Assembly (NCBI RefSeq): GCF_016592555.1
Contig: NZ_AP014546.1
Location: forward strand, 2,304,501-2,368,500
Direction of reading: 5' to 3'
Origin: Neptunomonas japonica JAMM 1380
Lineage (GTDB): Bacteria > Pseudomonadota > Gammaproteobacteria > Pseudomonadales > Balneatricaceae
Length of the DNA: 64,000 nt
The position numbers and the translations under genes were made by a program. Below, piece after piece: positions 1 through 9,047 of this stretch; the first letter of the stretch is position 1, and each line of letters starts with the position of its first letter. The notes under the pieces are model-generated. The model was given only the letters and a program-made list of their open reading frames with translations. It ran no database searches and was not told where the DNA came from.

Positions 1-918
1 GGTTTTAGACGCAAGCAGAGTAACAAACTGCTACAAATATCCTCTTGTCCCGTTTTAGATCATCGCGGCGAATCCATTTTCACCGATCTCAAAATTGCAC
101 TTGATCAAATACCCAATAGCAAATCCTATACTCATGCTGAGCTGCTATTCGGTGATAATTCGCAATCGTTACTATTGCGATGCAAAGGCACGCCCAAACA
201 AGCGGACAAAGAATCACTGATTGATTTTGCAAAGAGCAAACAGTTTAACCTTTATCTGAAAACAGACACTGAAACGCTAACACTGCTTGAGCTAGCCCCC
301 AACCGCTACTCTCTTCTTGATGAGAACATTCAATTAGAGTTTCACCCCGGTGATTTTTTGCAGGTCAATGCTGATGTCAACCAACAGATGATTCGACAAG
401 CCATTAACTGGCTTGAGCTCACAAAGGACGATGTCGTATTAGATCTTTTCTGCGGGCTAGGAAACTTTACGCTACCTATAGCTCAACACGTTAAAGCAAT
501 TATAGGCATTGAAGGCTCTAATGAAATGGTCATGCGTGCCACCAGTAACGCTGAACTAAATAAGATAGATAACGCGCAGTTTTTCCGTGCTGATTTATCC
601 GCTGACAACAAACATCAGCAATGGCTTAAATCATCACCCAATAAGATCGTTCTTGACCCTCCTAGAACGGGTGCTTATGAAGTTATTAATCAATTACCAA
701 CACAAGCCACAGAGATACTCTATGTCTCTTGCGATCCATCAGCACTGGCGAGAGACAGCAAGTTATTATTAGAAAAAGGCTATCAATTAACACGCTTTAA
801 TGTGATGGATATGTTCCCACATACCAACCATGTAGAATCGATGGCGCTCTTCAGAAAAACGACATTGAGTAAAACAAAGGAAAAAGCCAAGAAAAGCAAA
901 AGGGTATTCAAACGATGA
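1..918 (+). CDS. rlmD: 23S rRNA (uracil-C5)-methyltransferase RlmD, C-terminal part
   Basis: The reading frame is open from the first base, so the 5' end lies outside the window; 305 residues of a protein usually near 440 are present. RlmD (RumA) methylates U1939 of 23S rRNA using SAM. Visible here are the SAM-binding segment DLFCGLGNFTLP, the LDPPRTG motif and the catalytic-cysteine motif YVSCDP (Cys codon at 730-732), followed by the MDMFPHTNHVESM segment typical of RlmD rather than TrmA. The C-terminal tail is Lys-rich. The stop overlaps the next start (ATGA), so it is translationally coupled to rluA, a second rRNA/tRNA modification gene. The N-terminal TRAM and FeS-cluster region cannot be seen. 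Confidence 0.9.
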   Translation, partial: GFRRKQSNKLLQISSCPVLDHRGESIFTDLKIALDQIPNSKSYTHAELLFGDNSQSLLLRCKGTPKQADKESLIDFAKSKQFNLYLKTDTETLTLLELAPNRYSLLDENIQLEFHPGDFLQVNADVNQQMIRQAINWLELTKDDVVLDLFCGLGNFTLPIAQHVKAIIGIEGSNEMVMRATSNAELNKIDNAQFFRADLSADNKHQQWLKSSPNKIVLDPPRTGAYEVINQLPTQATEILYVSCDPSALARDSKLLLEKGYQLTRFNVMDMFPHTNHVESMALFRKTTLSKTKEKAKKSKRVFKR

Positions 919-1538
919 TTCCCGTTCTTTTTTCAGATGATCACCTCGTAATCATCAACAAGCCCCATGACCTTTTATCAGTACCTGGAAAAGGCCCCGA
1001 CAAACAAGACTGCCTAGGGCGAAGAGTACAAGCAGAAGGCCACCCTACGGCTCGTATCGTGCATAGATTAGATTACGCCACATCCGGCTTAATGATGCTT
1101 GCCCTCACAGCAGAGTCCCTTGTTGAGCTAAGCCGCCTGTTTCAAACCCGGCAAGTATCGAAACGATACCACGCAATAATTAGCGGAACACCCACAGAAG
1201 ATAACGGTATAATTGCAGAGCCATTACGTTGCGACTGGGAACGTCGTCCACTGCAAATGGTCGATCATGAAAAAGGAAAAAGTGCTTTAACTCGCTGGGA
1301 GGTTATTGAAAGAATGGAGAATAGTACACGTGTTCTCCTCTATCCAGAAACAGGACGCTCTCACCAGCTACGCGTACATATGCAGTGGCTGGGCCACCCC
1401 ATTGCAGGTGACCGCTTTTATGCCGAGGGAGAGGCATTAGCACTTTCTGAGCGTTTATTACTGCACGCTGAAGAGCTATCTTTTATACATCCTTTTACGC
1501 AAGAGCCATTATCATTTACTGCTAAGGCTCCATTTTAA
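915..1538 (+). CDS. rluA: RluA-type pseudouridine synthase
   Basis: The 207-residue product closely follows E. coli RluA (219 residues), which converts U746 of 23S rRNA and U32 of some tRNAs to pseudouridine. The catalytic motif HRLDYATSG is at residues 50-58, with Asp53 as the expected catalytic residue. The family segments GRSHQLRVHM and GHPIAGDRFY follow, and there is no S4 domain, which fits RluA rather than RluC or RluD. The start overlaps the rlmD stop by four bases (ATGA), giving a two-gene rRNA-modification operon. The stop codon lies in the left arm of a hairpin shared with the convergent downstream gene. Confidence 0.9.
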   Translation: MIPVLFSDDHLVIINKPHDLLSVPGKGPDKQDCLGRRVQAEGHPTARIVHRLDYATSGLMMLALTAESLVELSRLFQTRQVSKRYHAIISGTPTEDNGIIAEPLRCDWERRPLQMVDHEKGKSALTRWEVIERMENSTRVLLYPETGRSHQLRVHMQWLGHPIAGDRFYAEGEALALSERLLLHAEELSFIHPFTQEPLSFTAKAPF

Positions 1539-1556
1539 GCCTCATACAAGAGGCTT
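1537..1556. terminator. Bidirectional hairpin between rluA and the dehydrogenase gene
   Basis: The arms AAGCCTC (1537-1543) and GAGGCTT (1550-1556) form a 7-bp stem with a 6-base loop. The hairpin overlaps the stop codons of both convergent genes. Only short T runs flank it, so it is a modest terminator. Confidence 0.6.
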
Positions 1557-2503
1557 TATACCACTTTTCTCTCAGTCCCTTCACAACCAAAAGCAGCAAT
1601 ATTTTCAACAGTCTGGTCGATAATACGCTGTCGTGCCTCCTTACTACCCCAGGCGCTGTGGGGAGTTACTATCAGGTTAGGGATATTTGCAGATAGTAAA
1701 ACATTCCCTTCTTTTGGCGGCTCGACTGTTAACACATCTGTAGCCGCACCCGCTAGCTCTCCACTTCGAAGCGCGTTAGCAAGCGCGGTTTCATTAACAA
1801 CACCTCCGCGAGCAACATTGACTAGTACGGCTTCGTTTTTCATCAATGCTAAAGCCTCTGCATCAATAAGGTTATGTGTCTCATCAGTCAACGGACAGTG
1901 TATAGCCAAGACATCAACGATAGGCAACAACTCCTTAAGCTGAACCCGACCTACCCGGTCATCATCCAGTGAACGACTTGCCACCAGCACTTGCATACCA
2001 AAAGCTTCGGCTATTTTGGCGACACCTTGCCCTAAATGGCCATAACCAATAATACCTATTTTACGACCACTCAATTCACGTATAGGGTAATCCAAAAAAC
2101 AAAACTGTGAAGCCTTCTGCCACTCTCCAGCGCGCACTGCACGATCATAGCTTAGCAAGTTAGTATGCAAAGCTAAAATCAATGAAAAGGTGTGCTGAAC
2201 AACTGAAGGAATGCCATAAGCCTGACAATTATAAACGGCAACATTATTCTGCTTTGCTGCTTCTAGATCTACATTATTAGTGCCTGTTGCAACCACGCAA
2301 ATCAGTGCTAGCTGTGGCGCACTTTCTATTATCACTTTGTTAAGCTGCACTTTATTAACGATAATGACATCAGCATCACATACTCTTTCAGCAGCCTCTT
2401 CAGGCACTGTACTTTTATACGTCACTAACGTCTCGAATACAGCCTCAAGACGAGCAAGATCCAGATCATCTAAGCTTTCAATATCAAGAAATACGGCTTT
2501 CAT
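1556..2503 (-). CDS. D-2-hydroxyacid dehydrogenase, glycerate dehydrogenase (HprA) type
   Basis: This is an NAD(P)-dependent D-2-hydroxyacid dehydrogenase of 315 residues, most like glycerate dehydrogenase/hydroxypyruvate reductase. It has the early segment VVATGTNNVDLEAA, the dinucleotide-binding motif GIIGYGHLGQG, and the catalytic Arg (NVARGG), Glu (TDVLTVEPP) and His (VTPHSAWGS) in the usual order. The SEQFCF-like segment QFCFLDYPIREL is typical of HprA relatives. I start at the ATG at 2503, preceded by GGAGAG; an in-frame TTG at 2515 overlaps that ribosome site and is less likely. The substrate (hydroxypyruvate, glyoxylate or another 2-oxoacid) cannot be decided from sequence. It lies downstream of bamC on the same strand, separated by a terminator hairpin. 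Confidence 0.85.
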   Translation of the reverse strand: MKAVFLDIESLDDLDLARLEAVFETLVTYKSTVPEEAAERVCDADVIIVNKVQLNKVIIESAPQLALICVVATGTNNVDLEAAKQNNVAVYNCQAYGIPSVVQHTFSLILALHTNLLSYDRAVRAGEWQKASQFCFLDYPIRELSGRKIGIIGYGHLGQGVAKIAEAFGMQVLVASRSLDDDRVGRVQLKELLPIVDVLAIHCPLTDETHNLIDAEALALMKNEAVLVNVARGGVVNETALANALRSGELAGAATDVLTVEPPKEGNVLLSANIPNLIVTPHSAWGSKEARQRIIDQTVENIAAFGCEGTERKVV

Positions 2504-2526
2504 TTTACTCTCCAAAAACGCTAGAC

Positions 2527-2557
2527 ATAATAAAGGGGCACAAGGCCCCTTTATTAT
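2527..2557 (-). terminator. Strong hairpin terminator after bamC
   Basis: A perfect 13-bp stem, ATAATAAAGGGGC (2527-2539) with GCCCCTTTATTAT (2545-2557), encloses a 5-base loop. On the minus strand the 3' arm is T-rich. It would end dapA-bamC transcription, although the AT-rich arms make it symmetric. Confidence 0.7.
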
Positions 2558-2594
2558 TCATATAATATACGACTTAACTCATGTTAAAGCGACA

Positions 2595-3977
2595 CTAACT
2601 TACCGGCACATTATCTTTAATTAGCCAAAGGATCTCTTCAGCAATAATCGCAGGAGCAGCCAAGCCCTGATCATTACGCACCGTGACATAAACACCAGAG
2701 CGAGTACGATTCATCTTCAATTGGTATTTACCAACATGTTCGTAAGCATTAGTTTCTGCGTTAAATGCACCTTTCGTGTCATCACTACCAAATACATAAA
2801 CAACTCGACCACCAATCCATATTTTATAACCTTTTTGGTTAGCTAGGTTATTAGGATCTGCTAATGCTTGAACTTCGCCTTCTTCCAAAACAGGTACATC
2901 TTTTGCCGCTTTAGCGCTATAAACTACATCTTTAGTTTCTTCCACACCCAGCGCAGAAGTTATCACGCTAGTATCTAGCTTAATTTCTTCACGGTCAGAA
3001 AATATCCATTCGAAAAAGCCCATATCTTTCTTACTTTCAACAGGCGTCGATGTTGTATATGTCATATAGAGCATACCAATACTTTGATTACGCGTGCCTA
3101 TATCCATACTTGCGTTATCAACGGCTGCATTCAGCATATTCCAAGACAAATCAATTGGCGCATCAATTTTAAGTACCGGATTACCACGAGAATCGCGACC
3201 CAATAACGGACGAGATGCCTGCTTTTGTTGAAGCGCCAGCAGTGAACGCTCTTCCGGTTTAACTGTTGCCTTACTCATGTAACGCAACATTTCAAACATC
3301 ATATCGGACTTATAACCAACATCTTGCGATGATGTTTCCCAGTCAATATCAGCGATTTGCTGTTTTTCAGGAAACTGAACATGCTTCATTTCAATCGAAG
3401 TACGCTCATAATTCTGTGGATCTGGACGTAAGCTAACCTGCAGCTTGTTACGAGATCCACCTGGGATATCTTGAAGCGTTAAATGCTTAACCCAACGATC
3501 CATAAAACTGAGCTCTGGGCCATTGATTAAAATCCAATCACTTTCAATCACACCTTGGCGAGCATCAGCACTGGCTATCTGAACACCGTTATACTTCATA
3601 AAATCCAGTGTTTTTTCCCAAACAGCGGCAATAGGCTCATCAACAACGATAATTTTTTGATCACCTACTTTTTTGAAGTTTACCGCATCACTACCTGTGT
3701 CAGCATAAAAGAACTCTGGACGCGGTACTTCAAACCCTGCCGTTCTCACTGAAGCCGTTTGACCAACGGTAGGAATCACAAACTGATCCTGAGTACGCTT
3801 CACTTGTATGTGAGTAGGTATCTCTAACTCTTTACTAACGGTTGCCTTCTCATACTCTTGGTTACGGTCTTTAAAGACACCATTTTCGCCATAAATTGGA
3901 TTCTTACCAATAATGCTACAACCGCTGGTAGATACCAGCCCAACCAAAACTGCATATGAAAGCAACCGTGTATTCAT
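2595..3977 (-). CDS. bamC: Outer-membrane protein assembly lipoprotein BamC
   Basis: BamC is an outer-membrane lipoprotein subunit of the BAM complex that inserts beta-barrel proteins. The product is 460 residues, longer than the E. coli protein (344). The N-terminus is a lipoprotein signal ending STSGC (Cys20); the lipobox is weak because Thr stands at -3. An unstructured segment with NPIYGENG follows, then two BamC-type domains, the second ending in a WIGGRVVYVFGSDD segment. I start at the ATG at 3977, which has AAGGAA eight bases upstream; the longer frame would run into dapA. The gene lies 10 bp after dapA, the same order as in E. coli, and its ribosome site overlaps the dapA stop. Confidence 0.88.
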   Translation of the reverse strand: MNTRLLSYAVLVGLVSTSGCSIIGKNPIYGENGVFKDRNQEYEKATVSKELEIPTHIQVKRTQDQFVIPTVGQTASVRTAGFEVPRPEFFYADTGSDAVNFKKVGDQKIIVVDEPIAAVWEKTLDFMKYNGVQIASADARQGVIESDWILINGPELSFMDRWVKHLTLQDIPGGSRNKLQVSLRPDPQNYERTSIEMKHVQFPEKQQIADIDWETSSQDVGYKSDMMFEMLRYMSKATVKPEERSLLALQQKQASRPLLGRDSRGNPVLKIDAPIDLSWNMLNAAVDNASMDIGTRNQSIGMLYMTYTTSTPVESKKDMGFFEWIFSDREEIKLDTSVITSALGVEETKDVVYSAKAAKDVPVLEEGEVQALADPNNLANQKGYKIWIGGRVVYVFGSDDTKGAFNAETNAYEHVGKYQLKMNRTRSGVYVTVRNDQGLAAPAIIAEEILWLIKDNVPVS

Positions 3978-3987
3978 CAGATATTCC

Positions 3988-4866
3988 TTACTTTGTAACG
4001 TTGCTATCAACGAGCGCTTGACGCACTACAGGATGAAACTCATCAGACAACACAGTCAGCGGTAGACGAATACCAAGGTCCATCAATCCCATCTCATACA
4101 TGGCCCATTTAACGGGGATAGGGTTCGCTTCAACAAACAGCTGTGTGTGTAATGGCATCATACGCTGCTGCAATGCGCGAGCGTCTTCTGCTTTGCCTTC
4201 CAAACCAAGATGGCACATCTCAGCCATTTCAGCTGGAGCGACGTTCGCCGTCACAGAAATATTACCCTGCCCACCAGCGATGATCATCTCAATAGCTGTA
4301 GCATCGTCACCAGAATAAATAGCAAAGCCTTCTGGTGCTTTCTCAATAAGAAGGCGGGCACGCTCAATATCACCTGTCGCTTCTTTAATCCCTATAATAT
4401 TAGAGATCTCAGCTAAGCGAAGAACTGTTGACGGCAACATATCACACGCCGTACGCCCCGGAACATTGTATAAGATCTGATCAATATCAACCGCTTCAGC
4501 AATCGCTTTGTAATGCTGATACAAGCCTTCTTGAGTCGGCTTATTGTAATAAGGCGTTACTAACAAACAAGCATCAGCACCTGCACCTTTGGCTTCACGT
4601 GTTAACTGAATAGCTTCAGCCGTTGAGTTTGCACCCGTACCTGCAATAACAGGAATGCGGCCATTAACGCGTTTAACAACACGTTTGATTACCGCACAGT
4701 GCTCTTCACAATTAAGTGTTGCAGATTCACCTGTTGTGCCAACTGCCACAATAGAATCTGTGCCGTTTTCCAAATGAAAATCCACAACCTTATCAAGACC
4801 AACCCAATCGATCTCTCCGCTGTCTTTCATTGGAGTCACTAGCGCCACAATGCTGCCGGTAATCAT
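3988..4866 (-). CDS. dapA: 4-hydroxy-tetrahydrodipicolinate synthase
   Basis: DapA condenses pyruvate with aspartate semialdehyde, the first committed step to lysine and diaminopimelate for peptidoglycan. The 292 residues line up with E. coli DapA without shifts: TTGES at 44-48, Tyr133 (ILYNVPGR), Arg138, and the Schiff-base Lys161 in IIGIKEATGD. I use the ATG at 4866, which has GGAGAG just upstream, rather than the upstream in-frame start at 4920, which would add 18 residues without homology. It is first in a dapA-bamC operon. The roughly 150-bp gap to divergent bcp should hold the promoter, but I could not identify one convincingly. Confidence 0.95.
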   Translation of the reverse strand: MITGSIVALVTPMKDSGEIDWVGLDKVVDFHLENGTDSIVAVGTTGESATLNCEEHCAVIKRVVKRVNGRIPVIAGTGANSTAEAIQLTREAKGAGADACLLVTPYYNKPTQEGLYQHYKAIAEAVDIDQILYNVPGRTACDMLPSTVLRLAEISNIIGIKEATGDIERARLLIEKAPEGFAIYSGDDATAIEMIIAGGQGNISVTANVAPAEMAEMCHLGLEGKAEDARALQQRMMPLHTQLFVEANPIPVKWAMYEMGLMDLGIRLPLTVLSDEFHPVVRQALVDSNVTK

Positions 4867-5020
4867 TTCACTCTCCGTTAACTTAGGTTTGGTATGTTGC
4901 ATTTTTGTACACACATCCAAAACCTGATCTGATATCGTATAAGGCTCGATATTCTATACGAAATAAAGTACATAAGCGTAGTAGCCACGCCGCTTTTTTG
5001 TAAATACAGGTGAAAGAATA

Positions 5021-5488
5021 ATGCCAAACATAGTTGTAGGACAATCAGTACCGGATTTCACAGCATCTGCGACAAGCAAAACTACCGTTTCTTTGTCTAC
5101 ATTACAGGGCAAAAATTTGGTGATTTATTTTTACCCTAAAGACAATACACCGGGTTGTACCACAGAAGGACAGAATTTCAGAGACTTTTATAATGAATTT
5201 CAAGATGCCAATACAGAAATCATAGGCGTCAGCCGCGACAGCATGCGCACTCATGAAAACTACAAGGCGAAACACAGCTTCCCTTTTGAACTAATCAGCG
5301 ACCCTGAAGAAGCTTTGTGTAACCATTTTGATGTGATTAAGTTAAAAAAGCTGTATGGCAAAGAGTATATGGGAATTGAGCGCAGTACTTTTCTGATTGA
5401 CGCAAAAGGAGTGCTGCATCAAGAGTGGCGCAAAGTAAAAGTAAAAGGACATGTCGACGAGGTTCTGGCGGTGGTAAAAAGCCTCTAG
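5021..5488 (+). CDS. bcp: Thiol peroxidase Bcp/PrxQ
   Basis: Peroxiredoxins of the Bcp/PrxQ family reduce hydrogen peroxide and organic hydroperoxides in the cytoplasm. The peroxidatic cysteine is Cys46 in NTPGCTTEG, within a thioredoxin-fold protein of 155 residues. The resolving cysteine that E. coli Bcp carries five residues further on is replaced here by Gln51, so the enzyme would be 1-Cys-like or use another thiol; a Cys remains in EALCNHF. The ribosome site is GGTGAAAG upstream of ATG 5021. It is transcribed divergently from dapA, a neighbourhood seen in other gammaproteobacteria. Confidence 0.92.
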   Translation: MPNIVVGQSVPDFTASATSKTTVSLSTLQGKNLVIYFYPKDNTPGCTTEGQNFRDFYNEFQDANTEIIGVSRDSMRTHENYKAKHSFPFELISDPEEALCNHFDVIKLKKLYGKEYMGIERSTFLIDAKGVLHQEWRKVKVKGHVDEVLAVVKSL

Positions 5489-5500
5489 CTTTTACGCTTT

Positions 5501-5536
5501 TGATGTAATGCTCTAGTTATAAGGAGCATTACATCA
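5501..5536. terminator. 13-bp perfect inverted repeat between bcp and perM
   Basis: The arms TGATGTAATGCTC (5501-5513) and GAGCATTACATCA (5524-5536) pair perfectly around a 10-base loop. It lies between convergent bcp and perM. Neither side has a T tract, so it may be a rho-assisted or weak bidirectional terminator rather than a classical intrinsic one. Confidence 0.5.
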
Positions 5537-5556
5537 AACTAAACAAGCTTAAATTG

Positions 5557-6635
5557 TTAAGCAGCGGCCTCTTCATGCGGCTCATCATCCAACGGACCTG
5601 GCCAAGCATTCAAAATAGCCTTTACTAACGTCGCTAGCGGAATCGCGAAAAACACACCCCAAAACCCCCACAGCGTACCAAATATCAAGACAGCAACAAT
5701 AATCGATATAGGATGTAAATTTACGGCTTCTGAAAACAGTAGAGGAACTAATACATTGCCATCCAGCGCCTGAATGATTCCATAAGCAATCATTAGGTAC
5801 ATAAACTCACCACCCCAACCCCACTGGAAGAACGCGATCAAAGCCACAGGCAATGTTACCAAAGCAGCGCCAATATAAGGTATCAACACTGACAGCCCAA
5901 CAATAATTCCTAATAGAGCCGCATAGTTAATACCCAGTGTTAGAAAAGTCACGTAGGTAACACTACCGACAATCAAAATCTCTATAACTTTACCGCGGAT
6001 ATAATTCGCAATTTGATCGTCCATTTCTTGCCAAACAGTTGTCATCATCTGGCGTTTTTTGGGCAAGAATGTAATCCACCAGCTCACCAACGAACGTCCG
6101 TCTTTGAGAAAGAAGAAAACTAAAATAGGCACTAAAACGAGGTAAACCAAGAGCGTCATCACCCCGGCTAAAGAGTTCAATGAGAAGGTGAACACCCATT
6201 GACCGGCATTAGATAACTCACTTGAAGCTAACTGCATAATATCTCGAACCTGCGACTCCGATACCCACTGAGGATACTCCTGCGGTAGTACCAACAATAA
6301 TGCTTGTACCTCCTGTACCATTCCAGGAAGCTCCTGAAATAAATTTGATAACTGTTTCCAGGCCAAGGGAAATACAATTAAAGATAAAGCCAGTAAAAAC
6401 TTAAAAAAGCAGTAAAAACAATCGCAACAGAAAGCAAGTGTGGCAGCTTCTTTTTAACGAGAGTATCCACTCCGCCCTGCATCAAAAACGCAATAATCAG
6501 CCCAGCAAACACAGGCGCTAACGGCTTACCTAAGGTGAGTATAATCAGTAAAAATGAACCCAGTAGCAGAAACAGAAACAGTGCCTCTTCATCAGAAAAG
6601 TACCGCTCTACCCATTTCGAGATAATTGCTCTCAT
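5557..6635 (-). pseudogene. perM: PerM-family (AI-2E exporter-like) membrane protein, -1 frameshift
   Basis: Two adjacent frames together make one PerM-family protein. The first (6635-6378) encodes the N-terminus: RYFSDEEA and the first two membrane helices. The second carries the rest: VYLVLVPILVFFFLKDG, NYIRGKVIEILIVGSVTY, SVLIPYIGAALVTLPV, IQALDGNVLVPLLFSEAVNLHP and WGFWGVFFAIPLATLVKA, in canonical order. One extra base, or a -1 shift, near 6395-6410 would join them into about 359 residues, matching E. coli PerM (353) with no gap by eye. The zero frame passes through U UUU UUA (plus-strand 6402-6408) before the stop at 6378-6380. It is therefore a real frameshift, a homopolymer sequencing error, or a -1 frameshifting site. 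The role of PerM/YdiK/TqsA relatives is uncertain; some export autoinducer-2. Confidence 0.8.
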
Positions 6636-6661
6636 AGTCGATCTATCCAGTCAAAATTAAG

Positions 6662-6898
6662 TTAGCCACGTCGAATCAAATAGGTATATTCGGATTCACC
6701 AATGAACGAGTTTAGCAATTCATGGTCTGATTGGTCGGTGAAGGCTTTAAAATCCCTGACCGACCCAACATCCGTAGCAATCACTTTAAGCACTTGCCCA
6801 ACAGCAAGCTTATTTAATGCCTGTTTTGCTTTCAATAATGGCAAAGGACAATTTAATTCTCTAACGTCTAACGTTTGATCGATATCACTATCTTGCAT
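6662..6898 (-). CDS. TusA-family sulfur carrier protein
   Basis: This small SirA/TusA-fold protein (78 residues) has the signature LDVRELNCPLPLLKAK, with Cys17 expected to carry a persulfide, and ends YTYLIRRG much like E. coli TusA. Members move sulfur to tRNA thiolation, molybdenum cofactor or other acceptors. The Pseudomonas relative beside bepA and perM (PA1006) is linked to molybdenum homeostasis and nitrate respiration. I start at ATG 6898 because the family begins a few residues before the LD motif; an upstream ATG at 6982 would add 28 unrelated residues. It is divergent from bepA and precedes perM on the same strand, 26 bp away. Confidence 0.82.
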   Translation of the reverse strand: MQDSDIDQTLDVRELNCPLPLLKAKQALNKLAVGQVLKVIATDVGSVRDFKAFTDQSDHELLNSFIGESEYTYLIRRG

Positions 6899-7019
6899 AT
6901 AAGGCCTATATTTCAATACATTACGACTAATTACTACCTTTAAGCAGGCATCGCTTATAGCAACGGGGTAAGATAATGACATGCTTCACACGCCCATGAA
7001 AGAGAACAGGAAGGACTGA

Positions 7020-8453
7020 ATGCGCTTTATTAACACTTTTTTATGCGCGATTACTCTCTTAATCGCCCCACAGGCACAAGCAAATAACAATCTGCCTCTT
7101 ATTGAAGATGCGACTTCCGGCATCATATCTCTCAATAATGAGCATAAAATTGGCCAAGCGTGGGCGAGAGTTTTACGCGGCAGCGCGCCCCTTCTTGACG
7201 ACCCAATTACCTATTCTTATTTATACGACCTTTTATGGCAACTGACCGCACACAGCCAGTTACAAGATAGGCGCTTAGAGCTTATTGTTTTAGATAACCC
7301 AACACTTAATGCTTTTGCCGTTCCCGGCGGCGTTGTCGGTATCCATGGTGGGTTATTACTCTCTGCCGAAAAAGAGGACGAGCTATCTTCAGTTATTGCA
7401 CATGAGCTGGCCCACTTAAGCCAACGACACTTTGCAGCACAGCTTGAAGAAACCCGCCGTAACCGCCCTTTCACCCTAGCCACCATGTTAGCCAGCATCC
7501 TTATTGCTGCTGCAGATACACAAGCAGGCGTAGCCGCCATCACTAGTTCAATAGCAGCGCAACAATCATCAAGGCTCGCTTTTAGTCGTCAGAATGAGAA
7601 AGAGGCTGACCGTATAGGTATGCAAAACCTAGCGGCGGCTGGTATTGACCCTCATGCAATGCCACGTATGTTTTCACGAATGCAACAAGCCCAACGTTTT
7701 CAGGGAGCACGCCCCCCCGAGTTCCTATTAACACATCCAGTAACAGAATCACGTATTGCTGACTCTTTAAACCGAGCCTCACAACTTCCTACAAGCCCAG
7801 CAGCAAAGCTATCACTTGATTTTGATATTGTTCGCACGCGACTCAGCGTTCATTTTGCAACGAATCCACAAAAAGCACTAAATCATTATCAAACGTCCGC
7901 GCAATCGTCGCAAACACCGCTAGCCCATTATGGATTAGCTGTGGCCGCTATTCGAATGAACCAGTTTAAGCAAGCGAAAGCCGCATTAGATAAGCTCCCT
8001 ACCTCATGGAAGCAGCATTTATTTGTAAAATTAACCAATGCAGAACTACAACTCGCAGCCCAAGCATGGGTAACGGCCAGTAAACAACTGGAGGAGCTCG
8101 CTAGTCTTTTCCCAGGACACTATGCTGTTGATCAACTGCTAGCAAAAGCATATATGGGAGCAGCGCGCCCCAAAAAAGCTGTCACTGTTTTAAATAAACT
8201 AAAGAAAGATTATCCCACCGATATTAATGCCTGGTATTTATTATCCGAAGCCTTAGGACAAGCAGGCAACACCACCGCTGTACACCAAGCTAGAGTGGAA
8301 TATTTTTTACTTACAGGGCAAATAGACAGAGCACTAAAACAAATTGTTTTTGCACGAAGAGAACCCCACCTCACATCATCTGATAAGGCGCGACTTCTAC
8401 AATTAGAAATTGATACAAAGCAAGTCCGAGAAAACATGAAAATGGACTTTTAA
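7020..8453 (+). CDS. bepA: Periplasmic M48 metalloprotease/chaperone BepA
   Basis: BepA acts in the periplasm on outer-membrane proteins, helping LptD assembly and degrading stalled substrates. The 477-residue protein begins with a signal peptide ending PQAQA. The zinc motif HELAH is at residues 128-132 and the third ligand is in NEKEAD near 192-197. The C-terminal half is helical with TPR-like repeats, as in E. coli BepA. AAGGA lies eight bases before ATG 7020. It is a single gene divergent from the tusA-like gene; the neighbourhood (bcp, perM, tusA, bepA) is conserved in pseudomonads. Confidence 0.92.
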   Translation: MRFINTFLCAITLLIAPQAQANNNLPLIEDATSGIISLNNEHKIGQAWARVLRGSAPLLDDPITYSYLYDLLWQLTAHSQLQDRRLELIVLDNPTLNAFAVPGGVVGIHGGLLLSAEKEDELSSVIAHELAHLSQRHFAAQLEETRRNRPFTLATMLASILIAAADTQAGVAAITSSIAAQQSSRLAFSRQNEKEADRIGMQNLAAAGIDPHAMPRMFSRMQQAQRFQGARPPEFLLTHPVTESRIADSLNRASQLPTSPAAKLSLDFDIVRTRLSVHFATNPQKALNHYQTSAQSSQTPLAHYGLAVAAIRMNQFKQAKAALDKLPTSWKQHLFVKLTNAELQLAAQAWVTASKQLEELASLFPGHYAVDQLLAKAYMGAARPKKAVTVLNKLKKDYPTDINAWYLLSEALGQAGNTTAVHQARVEYFLLTGQIDRALKQIVFARREPHLTSSDKARLLQLEIDTKQVRENMKMDF

Positions 8454-8563
8454 CTAAGCAGCCCACGTATCTTTGAGGCTAGACTAAAGAAACATACTGC
8501 TTACAGAGTTATTCAAGTAGCCTCAAGTGCAATAACAATAACAATAAGATAGTGGTGCCAAAC

Positions 8564-8980
8564 ATGAGTTATTTAACAAAACACGGTATCCCACACGTTG
8601 CTCTAGACTTCATCAATGATGATCATGAAGAAGCAGCTCGCCTCGTTTCAGAAATCAACCAAACTATTGCCAAAATACAAATAGACAGCAACCATAAAAA
8701 TTTGATTCTGCCTTTACTGGAAACACTGCTTGCTCACAAAAGTGCGCACTTTGAAAAAGAAGAGTCTTCCATGAAAGAAGCTCAATTCCCTGCCATTTCA
8801 CATCATAAGCAAGAACACGGCCGTCTACTTAACGAGTTGAAAGCTCTAATTGATCATTGGAACCATTATCAAGATATCCATTCACTAAAAACTTACATGA
8901 ATGAAATATTTCCTTTATGGCTTAAAAAACACACGATTACGATGGATCATGCTACGGCAATTTTCATCACATCACGCTGA
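8564..8980 (+). CDS. Bacteriohemerythrin-like protein 1
   Basis: This is a single-domain hemerythrin of 138 residues, a four-helix bundle that binds O2 at a di-iron site. All likely ligands are present: His21 (DDHEEA), His58, His62 and Glu66 (HFEKEE), His81 and His85 (HHKQEH), His123 and Asp128 (KKHTITMD). Bacterial hemerythrins act as oxygen carriers, sensors or NO/iron-handling proteins; no sensor or output domain is fused here. I choose ATG 8564; a GTG at 8552 would add four residues, and neither start has a strong ribosome site. It is a paralogue of the next gene, with PHVAL(D/S)F(I/M)NDDH shared near the N-terminus, so the pair looks like a tandem duplication. Confidence 0.88.
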   Translation: MSYLTKHGIPHVALDFINDDHEEAARLVSEINQTIAKIQIDSNHKNLILPLLETLLAHKSAHFEKEESSMKEAQFPAISHHKQEHGRLLNELKALIDHWNHYQDIHSLKTYMNEIFPLWLKKHTITMDHATAIFITSR

Positions 8981-9047
8981 TATCAATATTGTAATTCATC
9001 AGTACTAATGAAAGAGCTGCACCACTACAAGCGTTAATTATTTTCGT

